DNA of 64,000 nt from Paratinospora sagittata (lineage: Eukaryota > Streptophyta > Magnoliopsida > Ranunculales > Menispermaceae): the NCBI GenBank assembly GCA_035771175.1, contig CM069592.1, positions 39,696,198-39,760,197 of the forward strand. Direction: 5' to 3'. The stretch's first letter is position 1. The number at the start of each line of letters is the position of its first letter. Of this stretch, positions 1-12,664 are shown piece after piece. The notes beneath the pieces are model-generated. The model searched no databases. It worked only from the letters and a program-made list of their open reading frames with translations, and was not told the origin of the DNA. The translations under genes were made by a program, and so were the position numbers.

Positions 1-273
1 TTCTCTACCATTGGTCAGTCAATGCAATTGGTTAGTTGAGTACATGAGATAACAATTTGATGGAGCAATTTAAAGGGAAAAAATTGTCAAAGCATATTGC
101 CAAAATCATGAGCCAGATAAAATTGCATTGTGCAGCATCTACAACAGTATCAACAATTTAGCATATTTCATATACTTTTGGAAACACACTGCTTCATGGT
201 TTCTAATGATGCCCTTTTAAATTAAATAACTAAGGACTTGATTCTTGCAGTAAGGTCAAAGAATAAGACATAC

Positions 274-3200
274 CTCCACATAACATTCACGTAATTTATC
301 TTGAGACAAGGCAGCATCTTTAAGACGAGGTGCAGCCCACCCTGTTTTTCCTGCACCATGATATCATGCACAATAGTTTTCACAAATATTAGACAAGGAC
401 CAAAAGTTGGGTTCAACCTAGATGATAGAAAACCTACTATAGAAACTTTTTTTTTAGCAGAAACAAGAAATGAATTATATTAATTCAGTAAAAGAAAACC
501 ATGTGCCACATTTGAAAGTAAGAACCAGAGGTCCTTATCACTACCATCAGACACAATCAAACAGCAAAATAATAAAATGCCTCCACATCCAGCTCCTAAC
601 CTGGATGTGGAGCGAATAACTATCGTAAAAAAGGGGTTGCTACTTCCTCAACCAAGTAAAATGCAGCATATACATCTTACATTCTGTTCTCTTTAAGAAA
701 TCAAATCAACATGCTCAATTTTACATAAGAAATCTCTGCTTCTTATATTCTTAAAAACAATTTTCAACACCTTTTGTTTCCTTCATGGAATCCTACCAAC
801 CCCGCGAGCAATCATGCTTGGCACATCAGATTAAGAGAAAAAAAGCAGGAGCTTGATAAAAATAAAATTCAATACCTATGAACTCCATGACCAGAACATG
901 AAGCCTCAATAGAATTGGAGTCGGGCACCTGATTCCTGCAGCCTTTAGCCTGAAATATCATCACATTGAAGGGAAGCAGCCAATTTAGCTCATGATACCA
1001 AACTGATGGTGATCAGGAAGAGAAATGGAAATGATCAGTTTAGCACTGACGCCAAACTAATGAAAAACCAGTAAGAAGAAGGGGGAACTCAGTCTAGCTA
1101 TAATACCAAACCGATGCACACAAGAAGGTAAAGAAATCAATTGAACAACAAAATCTCAAAAGTAGCAATGCACACTAGAAGGTGAAGAAATCAATTGAAC
1201 AACAAAATCTCAATGTGATTTCTTTCTCAATAAGCAACAGACAATCACAGATACTTGCAAAAAATTTACTTCCTGAATCCTGATTTTAGTCCCACTAAAA
1301 TTAGGAGATTACAATCTCACGGAATTCAGAAATTACATATAGAACCCAAATAAGTGGAATAATTGAAATCTTAGGATAATTTTTTACTTCACATTTCCAA
1401 TCATCTAACATATAAAGCAGGAGACAAGACATACAACAAGAAGTAATATATCCACAAAGAAAATGTGTGCACCAAATGCAGAGGCAAGGGAAGCCATCCT
1501 CACATACTAAGCGCACAAACAAAAAACGTCTAACGGACCACTTATTCCAAAATCCCTTTTTTTTTTCTTTCTTTTCTATTTGTTAGGATACTTGGATATG
1601 TAATAAAATCAACCATTCCAATAGCAATATGCTTGACTATGGGCACTGGTGAGTTGTGAATGATAAATGCGTGCTAGAAGCAGCGAAGAGAGATAAAGTT
1701 CCTGTGTGCATATAACAACACTCCTAAATATCTTCAATTTGAGGCAGAATAGAACGCCAAAGTGCCTACAATAAGTCATAGGTACATTCATTGTTCCATC
1801 ACTGCGTGTGATCAAAGTAATAAGGTGTTGCATCTTCATAGCAATCACAAAGTGCCTAAAATATCACATTCATTCATTTGTGGTTTCAACACTGCGTGAA
1901 ATCAAAACAATAAGAAGATGCATGCGTCTTAGATGCAAATGTAAACATCTGCTGACAGAAAGGTTTGAGGATTGGTTTTTCCCCCTGATGGCATTACCTC
2001 AAAAGGTTCCTCATTTCTTTCTCTGCCCAAGTCTTCACCATTTTCCGAGGATTGTGCTTGCAATATCCATGTCTAAAACGATAATCTCCTTGAACATATC
2101 GATCTCTATCCCTGAAGTCATTAACACAGCACCAAAAGGAATCATTTCAGTTTGCTTAATAACTGACACATTCATTTGGAACATTAAATGGAGAGTTGCA
2201 CATAGCATAGTATGAATTTCACAATTGAAAATATATCTGTTACACGTTTAACTGACAGCCAACTAGATAGAAGGATTAATTTTTTTTATTCTAGCACATA
2301 TAAACAAGTATCTATCATTTCTTACTAAGCATAACATATCATCGGCTAGATGTTGTTCCAACTTTTTTTTTTTTTTTTTGCATGCCAAATTTGAAGCTGG
2401 TGAGGACAAACAACCTGCCTATGGAAAACAATCAACAACAAGGAAAGCTACAACTGCAGGCATATGCAAAAAATGTTCTTTCGGAGACCTGACAGATGTG
2501 TGCTTGAAGGTTTCTACAATTCAAATTTTAATAATCTATCAACAACATAAATGGTTCAATCAACTTATTTTAATTGATTTATAAAAAGAAAGAAAAAACT
2601 CACTTGAACACAAGAATAGATGTTTTGTACACCTTAATTGCCAATTCCTGACCATCAGCTTTTGTTGCATGGTAGACATTTGCCTGTCAAAGAAAAAGAA
2701 AGAAATAATTGCGCAATAAGGACTCAATATACATGATCAATGAAATCATTCATGTGGCACATAGGAAAAAAGGGTACCACAAGGCCAAAATACAATCTAA
2801 AAGAACTTCAAGGAATAAGATAATTGAAAACTCATGGGAATCAGTACATAACATACTTCCTTCCCAGTTGATATGCAGCCATTGATGTCATTAAACACAC
2901 CACGATTCAGCATTTTGAACAAAACCATTCGAGTTCTTGGATCAATTGCCTGCAAGCCATTGGAAATATTATGTACAGGGAATCCTGTAAAATTTAGTAC
3001 TTAAAAAGGCAGAGCCAAAAAAGAAAAAAAAATGATTCCTCCCCTCCATTTGATCCTATTTATTGACATGGCTTAAAATGCATGTTCAATGAAGTTTATC
3101 ACCAGTACATCAACCCACTTCCCGCTTGCAATTTTACACCCCCCAACCTTTCAATTTCTTTCTCAAGAAAAAACCACCCTAAGCCTCAATGACGTGATGA

Positions 3201-4344
3201 AATTATTTTCTCAATTCTTCTTCCTGATTTTAACACCTGCATGCATAATGGACAGTTCACTTCCAAAGCATACTTCTAGGCCTTTCTACTTATTCATCTC
3301 ACATTCCATTGCAGCTTTCAGAATTCTATGAACAATACTTGAACATTGAATATGATGATGTAAGATCAACAAAACAATACATCTCAAACAGAAGATACAT
3401 CAAATATTAACCTGCTCAACCGTGGCGCGATCTGCTTTCTCAGTAGTTTTAGTCCTTCCAATGGCCATATCCCTAATACTTCCACGAATCGCAGTTGTCA
3501 CAGAGTTCGACATGCCAATGTTCAACCTGCCCTCCCATTCCTGCACCACCACCACCAATTACCTCAAAATTTCTAGAAATCAAAACAAAACTATTAACAT
3601 CATAAACAATCCATCACTAAAAAGATGAGGAAAAAATAAACAGGAAATCCGTAATTCAGCTGTGTTTGGTTCATGATTCAAAAACAAGAATACAATCTGA
3701 AAATGAAAATCCAGAAAATAATTTTTTATCGTTTTCTGAGAACAGGTTGTTTTCTTGGTAAAATCCTCAGAAAAACTGTTTTCCGATACGATAAACCAAA
3801 AACATTTTCCATGTTTTCAGATTTTCAGATACAGAAAACTGTTTTCTGTATTCCAATCACGAACCAAACGCAGCAGCTTCACTCAAAGAACCACATAACA
3901 CAAAATCAATCAGCAATTTAAAAAATAAAAATAAATAAATTAAAAATTCAATATCAATGAAACATCCACCAAACATAATTCAATTAACGAACAACGATGA
4001 AGATAAATAATTGAAAGTGAGAGACAGAGAGACAGAGAGACAGAGACCTCTAGAGGCGAGGCTCGGATGTGATTGGAGAACTTCTGATTGCGATTCGAGA
4101 GAGGTTGAAGAGGAGAAGAGAGAGGACGAGAATGAAGACCTCCATGAGCGTTAGGGCGTCTCGATGATACAGAAAAGGCTCCATCAACAGCGTCTTCGTC
4201 GTCCTTCGAGTCTAACCAGTCCAGAACCTCTCCGATCTCTGAATCCGACGACTCTAACAACTCTTCTTCTTCTTCTTCTTCATCACCATCTTCGTTTCGT
4301 AAAATCTGTTCATCTTCTTCTTGCTTCTGCTCAGAGATAGCCAT
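274..4344 (-). CDS. RIO1: RIO1-type atypical serine kinase (pre-40S maturation), 3' part outside window
   Basis: Coding exons on the minus strand: 4048-4344, 3412-3540, 2857-2949, 2604-2683, 1998-2111, 876-949 and 274-350. Together they give 288 in-frame residues; the remaining exons lie left of base 1. An acidic N-terminus (runs of Glu/Asp) precedes the plant motif RRPNAHGG. The RIO1 core follows: nucleotide loop ISTGKEANVYHA (about residues 168-179), catalytic Lys in AIKVYK (about 190), then [20 protein letters not shown] and the hinge [11 protein letters not shown]1 kinases/ATPases act in the final cytoplasmic steps of 18S rRNA and 40S maturation (family knowledge). The start is the ATG opening MAISEQK; an in-frame upstream ATG at 4509 was not chosen because it precedes the acidic region by an atypical stretch. 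A telo-box lies about 50 bp upstream. Intron 1 carries a MITE. The metal-binding and catalytic Asp exons are not in the window. Confidence 0.95.
3659..3874. mobile_element. MITE in RIO1 intron 1
   Basis: The 216-bp non-coding element has terminal inverted repeats. The left end is GCTGTGTTTGGTTCATGATT and the right end, complemented, is GCTGCGTTTGGTTCGTGATT, with further inverted similarity inward (GAATACA, GTTTTCTG). The same TIR type bounds the nested MITE at 57756/63434. A flanking duplication is not clear. Confidence 0.7.
4020..4047. repeat. GAGACA microsatellite at RIO1 exon 1 donor
   Basis: About four GAGACA-like units abut the 5' splice site of RIO1 intron 1, so the intron starts GTCTCTGTCTC on the minus strand. 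Length variation here could affect splicing (inference). Confidence 0.6.
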
Positions 4345-4395
4345 TTTTCTCTGCTTCTCTGCTTCTGCTGCTTTGCTGATGGCTCTCTTACTCTC

Positions 4396-4403
4396 TAGGG
4401 TTT
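4396..4403 (-). promoter_or_regulatory. Telo-box upstream of RIO1
   Basis: The minus strand reads AAACCCTA about 50 bp upstream of the RIO1 ATG. Telo-boxes are common in plant ribosome-biogenesis promoters (established knowledge), which fits the gene. A G-box core CACGTG at 4500-4505 lies further upstream. Function is inferred. Confidence 0.45.
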
Positions 4404-4509
4404 TTTTGGCGGTTCTTCTGTTCTGCGGGAGAATAACAAACCCCGTAAACTGCAAAGCCACTCTCCTAAAACTACAGCAACCGAAGGCGCCACGCCATGC
4501 ACGTGACAC

Positions 4510-5436
4510 TATTACTGTTATTATTTGTTTGTTTTTGTTTCCAAATAGTATTATTATTTGGTTAATTATCCAAAAGAGGTTGAGAAAAATAGAAAGTGTG
4601 TTAATCTATGAAAAAAATATGAAAATAATAATAGATGAAAATCTTCATCTTTTTATACTCTTATAATAAGAATATAATACCCTTGAAAAATTAATAATTT
4701 ACTCTTCATCTATATTTTTGAATAATTTTAGACATATTAAAAGATAAAAAAATATATAATTCTTTTACAATAATTTTTTTATTTTAATTCTGAGTTGTGC
4801 GAACGTCCCCTACCTAGTGTAATAAGTACTCCGCAGGGCATACTTCAGCCATTATGATTTCATAATATTATGTTATATGAGTTGCACAAGCACCCCACAC
4901 TCAGATCATTTGTCTACACTATTCTTTTATAAATAGTGCAATACCTCTCCCAAATTCGAATACACAACCTTTTTATAAGGTTTAATTTCACAGTCTGAGT
5001 AACCACTAAATAAGAAAAATCACATGTGCCGCAAATATATATATATATATATATATATTTTGAGAAATACATCAATTAGGGAGAGTTTTTAAATATTGTG
5101 AATATTGTGTTAGATATTAGTTATAAGCAACACCACATTCAATTGAAAAAAAAAAAGATTTAAAAAATTTATGTCCACGAGCATAATAATATAAATGTAT
5201 ATCACAATTAAATACTATTAAATTATTTTAAATTATATATTATACGTAATTCGAGAAAATTGAAAGTGATAGTATATTTTAATGGTACATTTTGGATGTA
5301 ATGTGACATTACTCTACGTCAGCAAAGGCGCAGCATTTATATAGTGTCATATAAGGATAGATCGACACGTGTACACTGTTTAAACCATGGCAGTTATTGA
5401 TTGACCCACAGGTCATGGTTAGTCCCAACTCTCAAC
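4510..5436. other. Intergenic region between RIO1 and ASY1, with probable SINE relic
   Basis: This is the AT-rich spacer between two divergently transcribed genes. Bases about 4800-5012 look like a minus-strand tRNA-derived SINE relic: complemented, they show an A-box-like TAGTGGTTACTCAGA and a B-box-like GTATTCGAAT. An (AT)n tract sits at about 5036-5060. The ASY1-proximal part holds GACACGTGTAC (about 5364-5374). No ORF of note is present. Confidence 0.5.
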
Positions 5437-5444
5437 TATATAAA
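5437..5444 (+). promoter_or_regulatory. TATA box of ASY1
   Basis: TATATAAA lies 137 bp upstream of the ASY1 ATG, followed by a pyrimidine-rich leader. The spacing suits a plant Pol II promoter with a leader of about 100 nt. Confidence 0.65.
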
Positions 5445-5580
5445 GCTCATTTCTGTAAGGCTCTCCATTTATTCTCATTTTTCGAACTGATACGTTTAAG
5501 AGTTCAGACAGATTGAGAATTTGAGATTGCTATCTTCTTCTACTTCTGCTTCAGCTGTCTGTTCCAAAAACCAGAACAAT

Positions 5581-8500
5581 GGTGCGAATTCTTTTCTCCG
5601 CGATTCATCGCTCGCTCAATCCATCGTCTCTTCATCTTCTTGTCGTTATCATTAAATTCTCTTCTGTTTGTTTGTTGTAATCGCCTTGCCAATTTTTTTT
5701 TTTTCTATCTCAGGTTGTTGCTCAGAAAGTCAAGGAGGCGGAGATCACCGAACAGGATTCTCTCCTCCTGGTAATATTATATATCCGAATCGATCACTTG
5801 TTCACTTGGTTTTTTATGATTTTCTAGGCTCTATTGATCGTAAAATTTGCTGGATGAAGTTACATCCGAGCCGAATCGAATCGAATCGAATCGTGTGGTT
5901 GCATTCAATCAAAGTGGATCTCTGATGTAATAAACTTATGTTACTTAATACATCGATTTTGGAACTGTTATCTTATCTTTCGATATAGGATCAAAGCATA
6001 GTAGGATCTCTATGTTTGATCGATTTCCATGAATTTGGTAAGAGAGAGCTTCATCGGATCTGATGTTTGTAAACATTATGTTCCTAAGCTCAATTTGCGT
6101 GTATCTCCATCAAGCTTTCAGTTACGAACGGAACATCTGGAATATCAATAGAACTCTGGTTATATCAGAAACTTTATGAGACTTAAACCTACAATCGTTT
6201 GTTTAGTATATTTTGATTCTCAGCTTCTTTTTCAGTGTATGTTTATGGACCTTAATTGGATTTTTTTCTAGAAAGAACCATATCAAAATCTGCTTTCTCT
6301 CTTTGCTTAGATCGTATCCTCGTAGGATCTACAAAGGTACACTGAAAAGGACAGGGATAGAAGTTACACTCTATCCTTGTAGGATCTATAGTCTATCCCT
6401 GCATTACACTCTAAGCTTCTTATTTTCTGCTCATGATTTTGGACCAAACAGACGAGAAATTTGCTTCGTATTGCCATATTCAACATAAGCTATATCAGAG
6501 GCCTTTTTCCAGAGAAATATTTCAATGATAAGTCGGTTCCCGCACTTGGTAATCTCTTGCTCATTGGAATCCCTTATCTTCCATCAGAATTACAGAATAG
6601 AATGATTAGATTTTAAAAGTAGTGTGCTATTTAACAGAGATGAAGATCAAAAAGCTTATGCCAATGGATGCTGAATCACGCAGGCTAATAGATTGGATGG
6701 AGAAAGGTATATTAGATTATATTTCTGTTTACATTTTATATGTACCACTGAGCAAAAGTGAACCTGTTTTTCTTTTGCTCACTCATCCCACTGCTGCAGG
6801 TGTATATGATGCATTGCAGAAAAAGTACCTGAGAATGCTTGTATTCTGTATATGTGAAGCAATAGATGGCCCTATGCTTGAGGAATACACCTGTAAGATA
6901 TTTTTTCTTCACCAATGAAAATTCTGCTATTGTTGGCCCTGATATTTGTGATTGGGAATACACGATGACTATGATTGTATCATACTTCCCCATCCTTGTG
7001 TCAGTTATACATTTACAATCGCAGCGTTAATTCCTATGAAGTGTTTTCTCCCCAGTGCGTCTACCACCAAGCATGCACATGCTTTGAACTGGTTGAATAG
7101 AGTAGGAAGTTTGGTGTTGCTTCTAGTTTTTAATGTCTCCGAGGTCACTCTCAGAAAATGAATGCTAGAAAGTTTTCTATGCAGTTTCTTTCAGTTACTC
7201 AAATTCAGACAGCCAAGAGGTTTCAATGAACATCAATCGTACTGGAAACAAAAATCAAGGTACAGTGTTTAAGTCCACTGACTGCACAGATGTTACTCCC
7301 AACCAGATGAGGTATATATCCTTCTCAAGGCTTCTTTTATCCAGTATCTTATTCACTGGGCTTTCTTCAGTTTAAGCAGAATTCTTATCCATTTATCTCA
7401 ACAATCAGGAGTTCTGCTTGTAAAATGATAAGAACCTTGGTTCAGTTGATGAGGACTCTTGATCAGATGCCAGAAGAGGTAAGACAACCAGCTCTTGTAT
7501 TTGAGAAAATCTTTACAATGCCAAACAAAACTCCAGCCAAGTAACGGATTTGTTTAATATGAATTTCAGCGTATTATTGTGATGAAGCTCCTGTACTATG
7601 ATGATGTGACGGTATGTCTCTAGATGAAATTCATGTTTGCTACCTGTTTCCTTCATATTCAAAGAAAGAATTAATCGTCCATGTAAGAAATTTTACTTAT
7701 AAACCCACTTGATAAAAATAACATTGGTGGAAGATATTACAGCCTGCAGATTATGAACCTCCATTCTTCAGAAGTTGCTCAGTTGACGAAGCTAATAATC
7801 CATGGACTAAAAAACCTCTGAAGATGGAGGTTGGGAATGTCAACAGCAAACATTTGATATTGGCTCTCAAGGTAAGAAAGGACCAAGAGAACTGCTTGAC
7901 ATTTGCAAAGATAATTTCCATTTTCAATGAATGAAGCTTGAGGTTTGTTTAATGTTTGCCATGCAGGTTAAGAGTGTTCTTGACCCCTGTGAGGATGAAA
8001 ATGATGATATCCAAGAGGATGAAGAGGTGAGTTTGGGAGCTGATTCTGAACACCAACAAGACTCTTCAGATTCTGATGGTGAGGTGAGGTGTCCATCACG
8101 CAAGCTCCTTTGGCACTGCAAAAACACAATGTTATGTATTTCCTATCAATGATAGTCTTGAGAGATGTGGGTGGTGAAAGGCATGCCACTGTCATTTACA
8201 ATGAGTTTCATTTCAAAATCTGATGCATCTCAGGTGAACCATTCACCGGAAGGAGATCAATACATTGTAGCTCCTGTAGGTATGTACATCTTCTAGGTGT
8301 TATTTATATGGAAAATTCTAAAGCAACCCACTTTATTTATTCTTTTTTTTTTTTTGGAGAGTGGATCTAACATGCTGTTCTAACAGCTAAACATCCTTCA
8401 CATGATGATGATGGCATGGTCGACGAAGGTAAAAAAAATTAACAAAGATTAAGAGAGCCTTTGCAAGTTTTCTCTTTCTAGCTATTACTTTTCGTTCCCT

Positions 8501-11400
8501 TCTTGTCATCTTTAAATAAAGGGCATGCTTAATCAATTCTGAATTTTGTTTGTTGTGCTTTAGATAACACTCAAGATCCGGAGGAGGATAAGCAACAGTT
8601 AGAACGTGTGAAGGAATGGATTGGATTGCATCATATTGCCACTGTTGAACTCACAGATGTTCTGTCAAACTTCCCTGACATCAGTATGGTAAGGATGATC
8701 ATCCAATAAAGCCTTTTTTTTTCCTTGTCTCATCTGCTCATCTGCTACTTATTTACTTCACTTTCTTAGTTTAGCCATTGTTTATCAATCTAAGATATAG
8801 GGAAGGTTTGCACACCACGCATGCAGAACACTAACAGCATGTCTGTGAATCAACTGCGTTCACCCACCCACCCACGTCATTTATTTGCTTAGGAAATCTA
8901 CTTCAGAAAACTCTTACTGATCCATTGATCTCTCAATCAGTGAGATAGACCTTTAATAAAAAAAATGGGATAAGAAATTTGTTATGGCTATATTAGATCT
9001 ACAGGGGTCATAGTTAATATTAATTAAATTACTTGAGCTAAATGATTTAATTGTATTCTTTGCAGGCTTTGATTGAAGGTAAATGGAGAACTCAATTCCA
9101 TAGTTCTGCTTACAGGGGAAGAAACTGCTCAAATAGTTGCTGCCTGTTCTTTTCTTTTCTTTTTTCCTTTTTTTCCTTTTTCGTGAAACTAATCTAAATG
9201 TTAGTTTTTAATTTGATTGGTTCAACTTGATAGAAATCATGGATAAACTCGTAGATGAAGGGTTTCTATCAAGAACAGCAAGAGATGTTTACGCCATCAA
9301 TATGCAAAAGGTTCTTTTTGTGTTTTTGGGTGCATTTTATATTATTTCATTTTAGAAAGCAAAAGTGAACGTCTTCATTAAAAAGATCAAAATTACAGAA
9401 ATTTGACCCCAGCTTAGATGATGTGAAAGAAGAGATGGATGAGCAAGGAAGTCCACTTGGTGGCAAAGCTCACATAAAAAGGGAGGAAGATTATTTGTAC
9501 ATGAAGGTATCTAAACTCTAAAGATTGTCTTGTAGGAAGCCAAGGACAGTAAACAACAAATTACTGTATCTAATATGAATAATCAGAAATTTGACAAAAT
9601 AAATTGCAATTCTTGGATACATTGAATGTTAATTATCCAAACCATCATGTGTTCTGATATTGATGAAAGATGGATGGAAGATTGGTAGAAAATGTTTCTA
9701 CTTTCTAGAATATCAAGAAGGTTGTTTATTGTGTATTTGCAGGCCTTGTATCATGCTCTTCCTATGGAATATGTAACCGTGGCAAAGCTTCAGAGCAAAC
9801 TAGAAGGGGAAGTCAATAAGACTACGGTGCAGAAACTGATTGATAAGATGGCGGTGGATGGATTTATAGAAGGCAAAGGCAACCGAAGACTAGGTAGTAC
9901 TTATTTCAACCCTCCTAACTTAATAAAGCCAAACAAAGAAAGTGTCCCTTGAGAGCTTGCTGGATTAGCATTTAAACAAAATTCAGTGTTCCAGTGTAAT
10001 CTTTTTTTTTTCGCAGGCAAGCGTGTCATTCACTCTGAGTTGACCAACAGAAAGTTAACTGAGGTGAAGAAAACGTTTGACCATACAGCTTCTGCCATGG
10101 AGTCAAACAAATCAAGCAAACCAAGTAGCAGATCCAATGGTGCAGATTTTCGTGCCTACTTGAGCTAATCAGGACCTTAAATTTCTATATTTTTCATTTA
10201 AGACTAAACTGCATATAAATGGTGGATTAGGAACCAATCACAAGGACACGTCGACATGTGCTGGGCTCCACTCATTTGGATCTGATCAGACACGCACTCG
10301 AGAGAGGTCTGATACAGATAAAAATGGCTTGAGTAGGAACGAGAGGGAACAAGGAAACACGCCCATGAGCATGGCAAAGGTTAGTTTCTTATCTCAGTTC
10401 TACTTATTTTAACTTACCTTCCTACCTAAGGAATTTGGCTTTGTAGTAATACTTCTTCATACTTTTATCTGTTTGACTCTGAAACACAACATAACTCAGC
10501 TTGTGAGAATTCCAACCGGGCAACCAACCTTCAAGAAGTTGCCAAAAGACCAAATTGCACACCCCTTTTTTTCACACAAAATGCTACGGATTATGATATT
10601 ATTTTGGTTAAGGGGAGGGAAGAAAGGGGATATCAACAGCAAAGATTGAGTAGTTACGAATACTGGTAATTAATTGTTTTGGAGTTCCAGTTTGCTACCT
10701 TTGTTCTTTCAGACATTTAAACACCAGGTCTACCATTGGCAAACCATTCATGTTGGCTGTCACTTGGAAGAAGCTGTGCCATCTTAAGGGGAATGCGTCC
10801 TAATTAACAAAGAGTGTTAAAAAACCACCAAACCCAATAGTAATAGCTGATAAGTTAGAGACCCAACTATGTATGTCAAGTTAACATAGACATTAACACT
10901 TTCCCTTATGTGCATGATAATACATGGACTAAATTTATAATAAAGAGGAAAAACTAAATTAATAAACGAGAGAAACAGGTAGATAACGTGTTAGAAACTA
11001 TTTGGCCCCAAAACTATAGTTAATAAGTAAAAGCCCATCTTTATATATCAAGCCAGCCTAGATGTTAACCAAGAGAGCTTGTTTTATGTCTACAGCATAG
11101 ATGTTGAACAACTTAGAAAACTTGTTTTCTTCATGGTCTACAGCCAATTGCTTCACGAGAGAGCATGGTACCACGAAATGATAACAGAGGCACAAATGGG
11201 AGGATCACTCACTGTGACGAAGGTGACACTACAACGTGCGGTCGCTCCACTCAAGAGAAGCGTTCTAGGAAAACAAGCACGGTACGATCTAATATCTTGA
11301 AATCGCGTAAAATCAAATGGTTTTCATTTTTGTATTCTCGTGGCAGGTTAAGGAGCCGATCATTCAGTATGCAAAGCGCCAGAAAGCAGAAGCAGCATAG
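5581..11400 (+). CDS. ASY1: Meiotic chromosome axis protein ASY1 (HORMA domain)
   Basis: The 21 coding exons are 5581-5583, 5714-5770, 6452-6548, 6638-6706, 6800-6892, 7185-7311, 7409-7478, 7570-7611, 7743-7871, 7967-8083, 8234-8279, 8387-8428, 8564-8688, 9066-9078, 9234-9310, 9399-9506, 9743-9893, 10017-10139, 10231-10379, 11144-11281 and 11347-11400. They total 1830 nt in one frame, 609 aa; Arabidopsis ASY1 is close in size. The HORMA domain spans about residues 15-235 ([10 protein letters not shown] near the start, [49 protein letters not shown]). An acidic linker follows, then two winged-helix-like blocks (about 305-370 and 400-470). The basic C-terminus [12 protein letters not shown] matches the closure-motif region. 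ASY1 coats unsynapsed meiotic axes and promotes inter-homologue recombination; PCH2 remodels it (family knowledge). Exon 1 is the ATG alone and exon 14 is 13 nt. Intron 18 (91 nt) is the least certain junction. Confidence 0.96.
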
Positions 11401-12580
11401 ATACGGAGCCGAGTGAAATCCTGCATTTGGCTCCCAAGTAAATGATAAAGTAGATCATAGGATCTGTTTCCACTAGAGTATCCTTTTGGAAGTTGCTTTC
11501 AAAAATAAATCTCATTCTCACAGAAATAGACAACTGTTTCCAATTATCTCTCAAATCGATCTTCCTCTTGTATCTCTTTGGGAAGCTCTATTATTTCCCC
11601 TATGTGTGTTCGCCATTCTTGCCATCCTTGAGGTTTATTACAGCATTATAGGTAATACATCTTTGAGCTGCCGAGATAGATAGATTGTTACTTCTAAAGA
11701 CATTCCTCGGCATTAAATGAACACTGAACGTTGATTCTGCGAATTCCTATTTTGTCAAGGAACCCATTTTTTTTCCAAAGTAGATCCTTCTCTCTTTCGA
11801 AATGAATTACTTAGGATACTTGGCGTATTTGTGGATTATTATTTTATTTTTTTTATTAAGTCTTGTGCAAAATGTTATCACCAAATATTCATTGTACTCA
11901 TGAATAATAAATCCACGTAAAAACATGATAATTGGAGGCAGTTAATCTGCATTGAAAATTAAATATTATCATTTTTTTTTCTTTTTAGATTTTTATATTA
12001 GTATTTATTCTTGTTGGAGATATATATATTTTTTCTTTTAAAATTTTATCAGTATTAAGTACAATGCAGAACTATTATACAAAGCTACTGACCCTCTTCC
12101 AATAATTATTTATACTATTATAATAGAAATATTTTTTACTTTTCACCAATGTAAATTGATTTTGGTGTTGGTTGGTTCCCAATGAAGGTTCTGAGAAGTT
12201 GGCCGATGTTTATGAATATGGCTTTTCTGATCAATTACAAGAAAACAAAGAAGAATTTCAAAGATCACATACTCTTATTTATTACTCCCCATTATTTATA
12301 TTTATCTTTTGGTTTTGTTTTCTTTTAGGCACTGTTGTTTGCACGTGCCACTCACTAGTATATATAAAACAAAACTGTTGGTTCGATTGAGAGTGTGGAA
12401 ACAGTGCAGAGTTGGGAACTTTGGAATATTCTGAATTTCTGATAATAATACATCTCCTTTCTTCTCGATATTTACTACTTCCTAAGGCTATCATTCTCAG
12501 TCAGACTGAACTCGAACTCCCAAAAAAAGTGCTAAATCATTCCGAGAATCCCACTTCAACAAAACTCAAAAACTCCCGCA
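11401..12580. other. ASY1 3' UTR and intergenic region
   Basis: AT-rich, with no supported gene. An open stretch from 12172 (72 aa) has a plausible-looking first half (VPNEGSEKLADVYEYGF) but no family I recognise and no conserved neighbour exon. A G-box core (GCACGTGCC) lies near 12341, upstream of the next gene. Confidence 0.5.
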
Positions 12581-12588
12581 TATAATAA
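12581..12588 (+). promoter_or_regulatory. TATA-like box of YrdC-domain gene
   Basis: TATAATAA lies 84 bp upstream of the ATG at 12665, at a typical distance for a short leader. Confidence 0.45.
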
Positions 12589-12664
12589 ACTTAACACTCC
12601 CTTACCTGTCCATGTACATATCCTAAGTTAATTTCCGATCTTTCTCACCGTATTATAACCTGAA

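Noticed and set aside
4345..4509. Upstream in-frame extension of RIO1 exon 1 (ATG at 4509)
   Set aside because: It crosses the telo-box/leader region and its residues look non-coding; MAISEQK is the better start.
9986..10168. ASY1 ending at TAA 10166-10168
   Set aside because: Recognisable ASY1 C-terminal sequence continues in later exons with perfect frame closure, so this is probably intronic.
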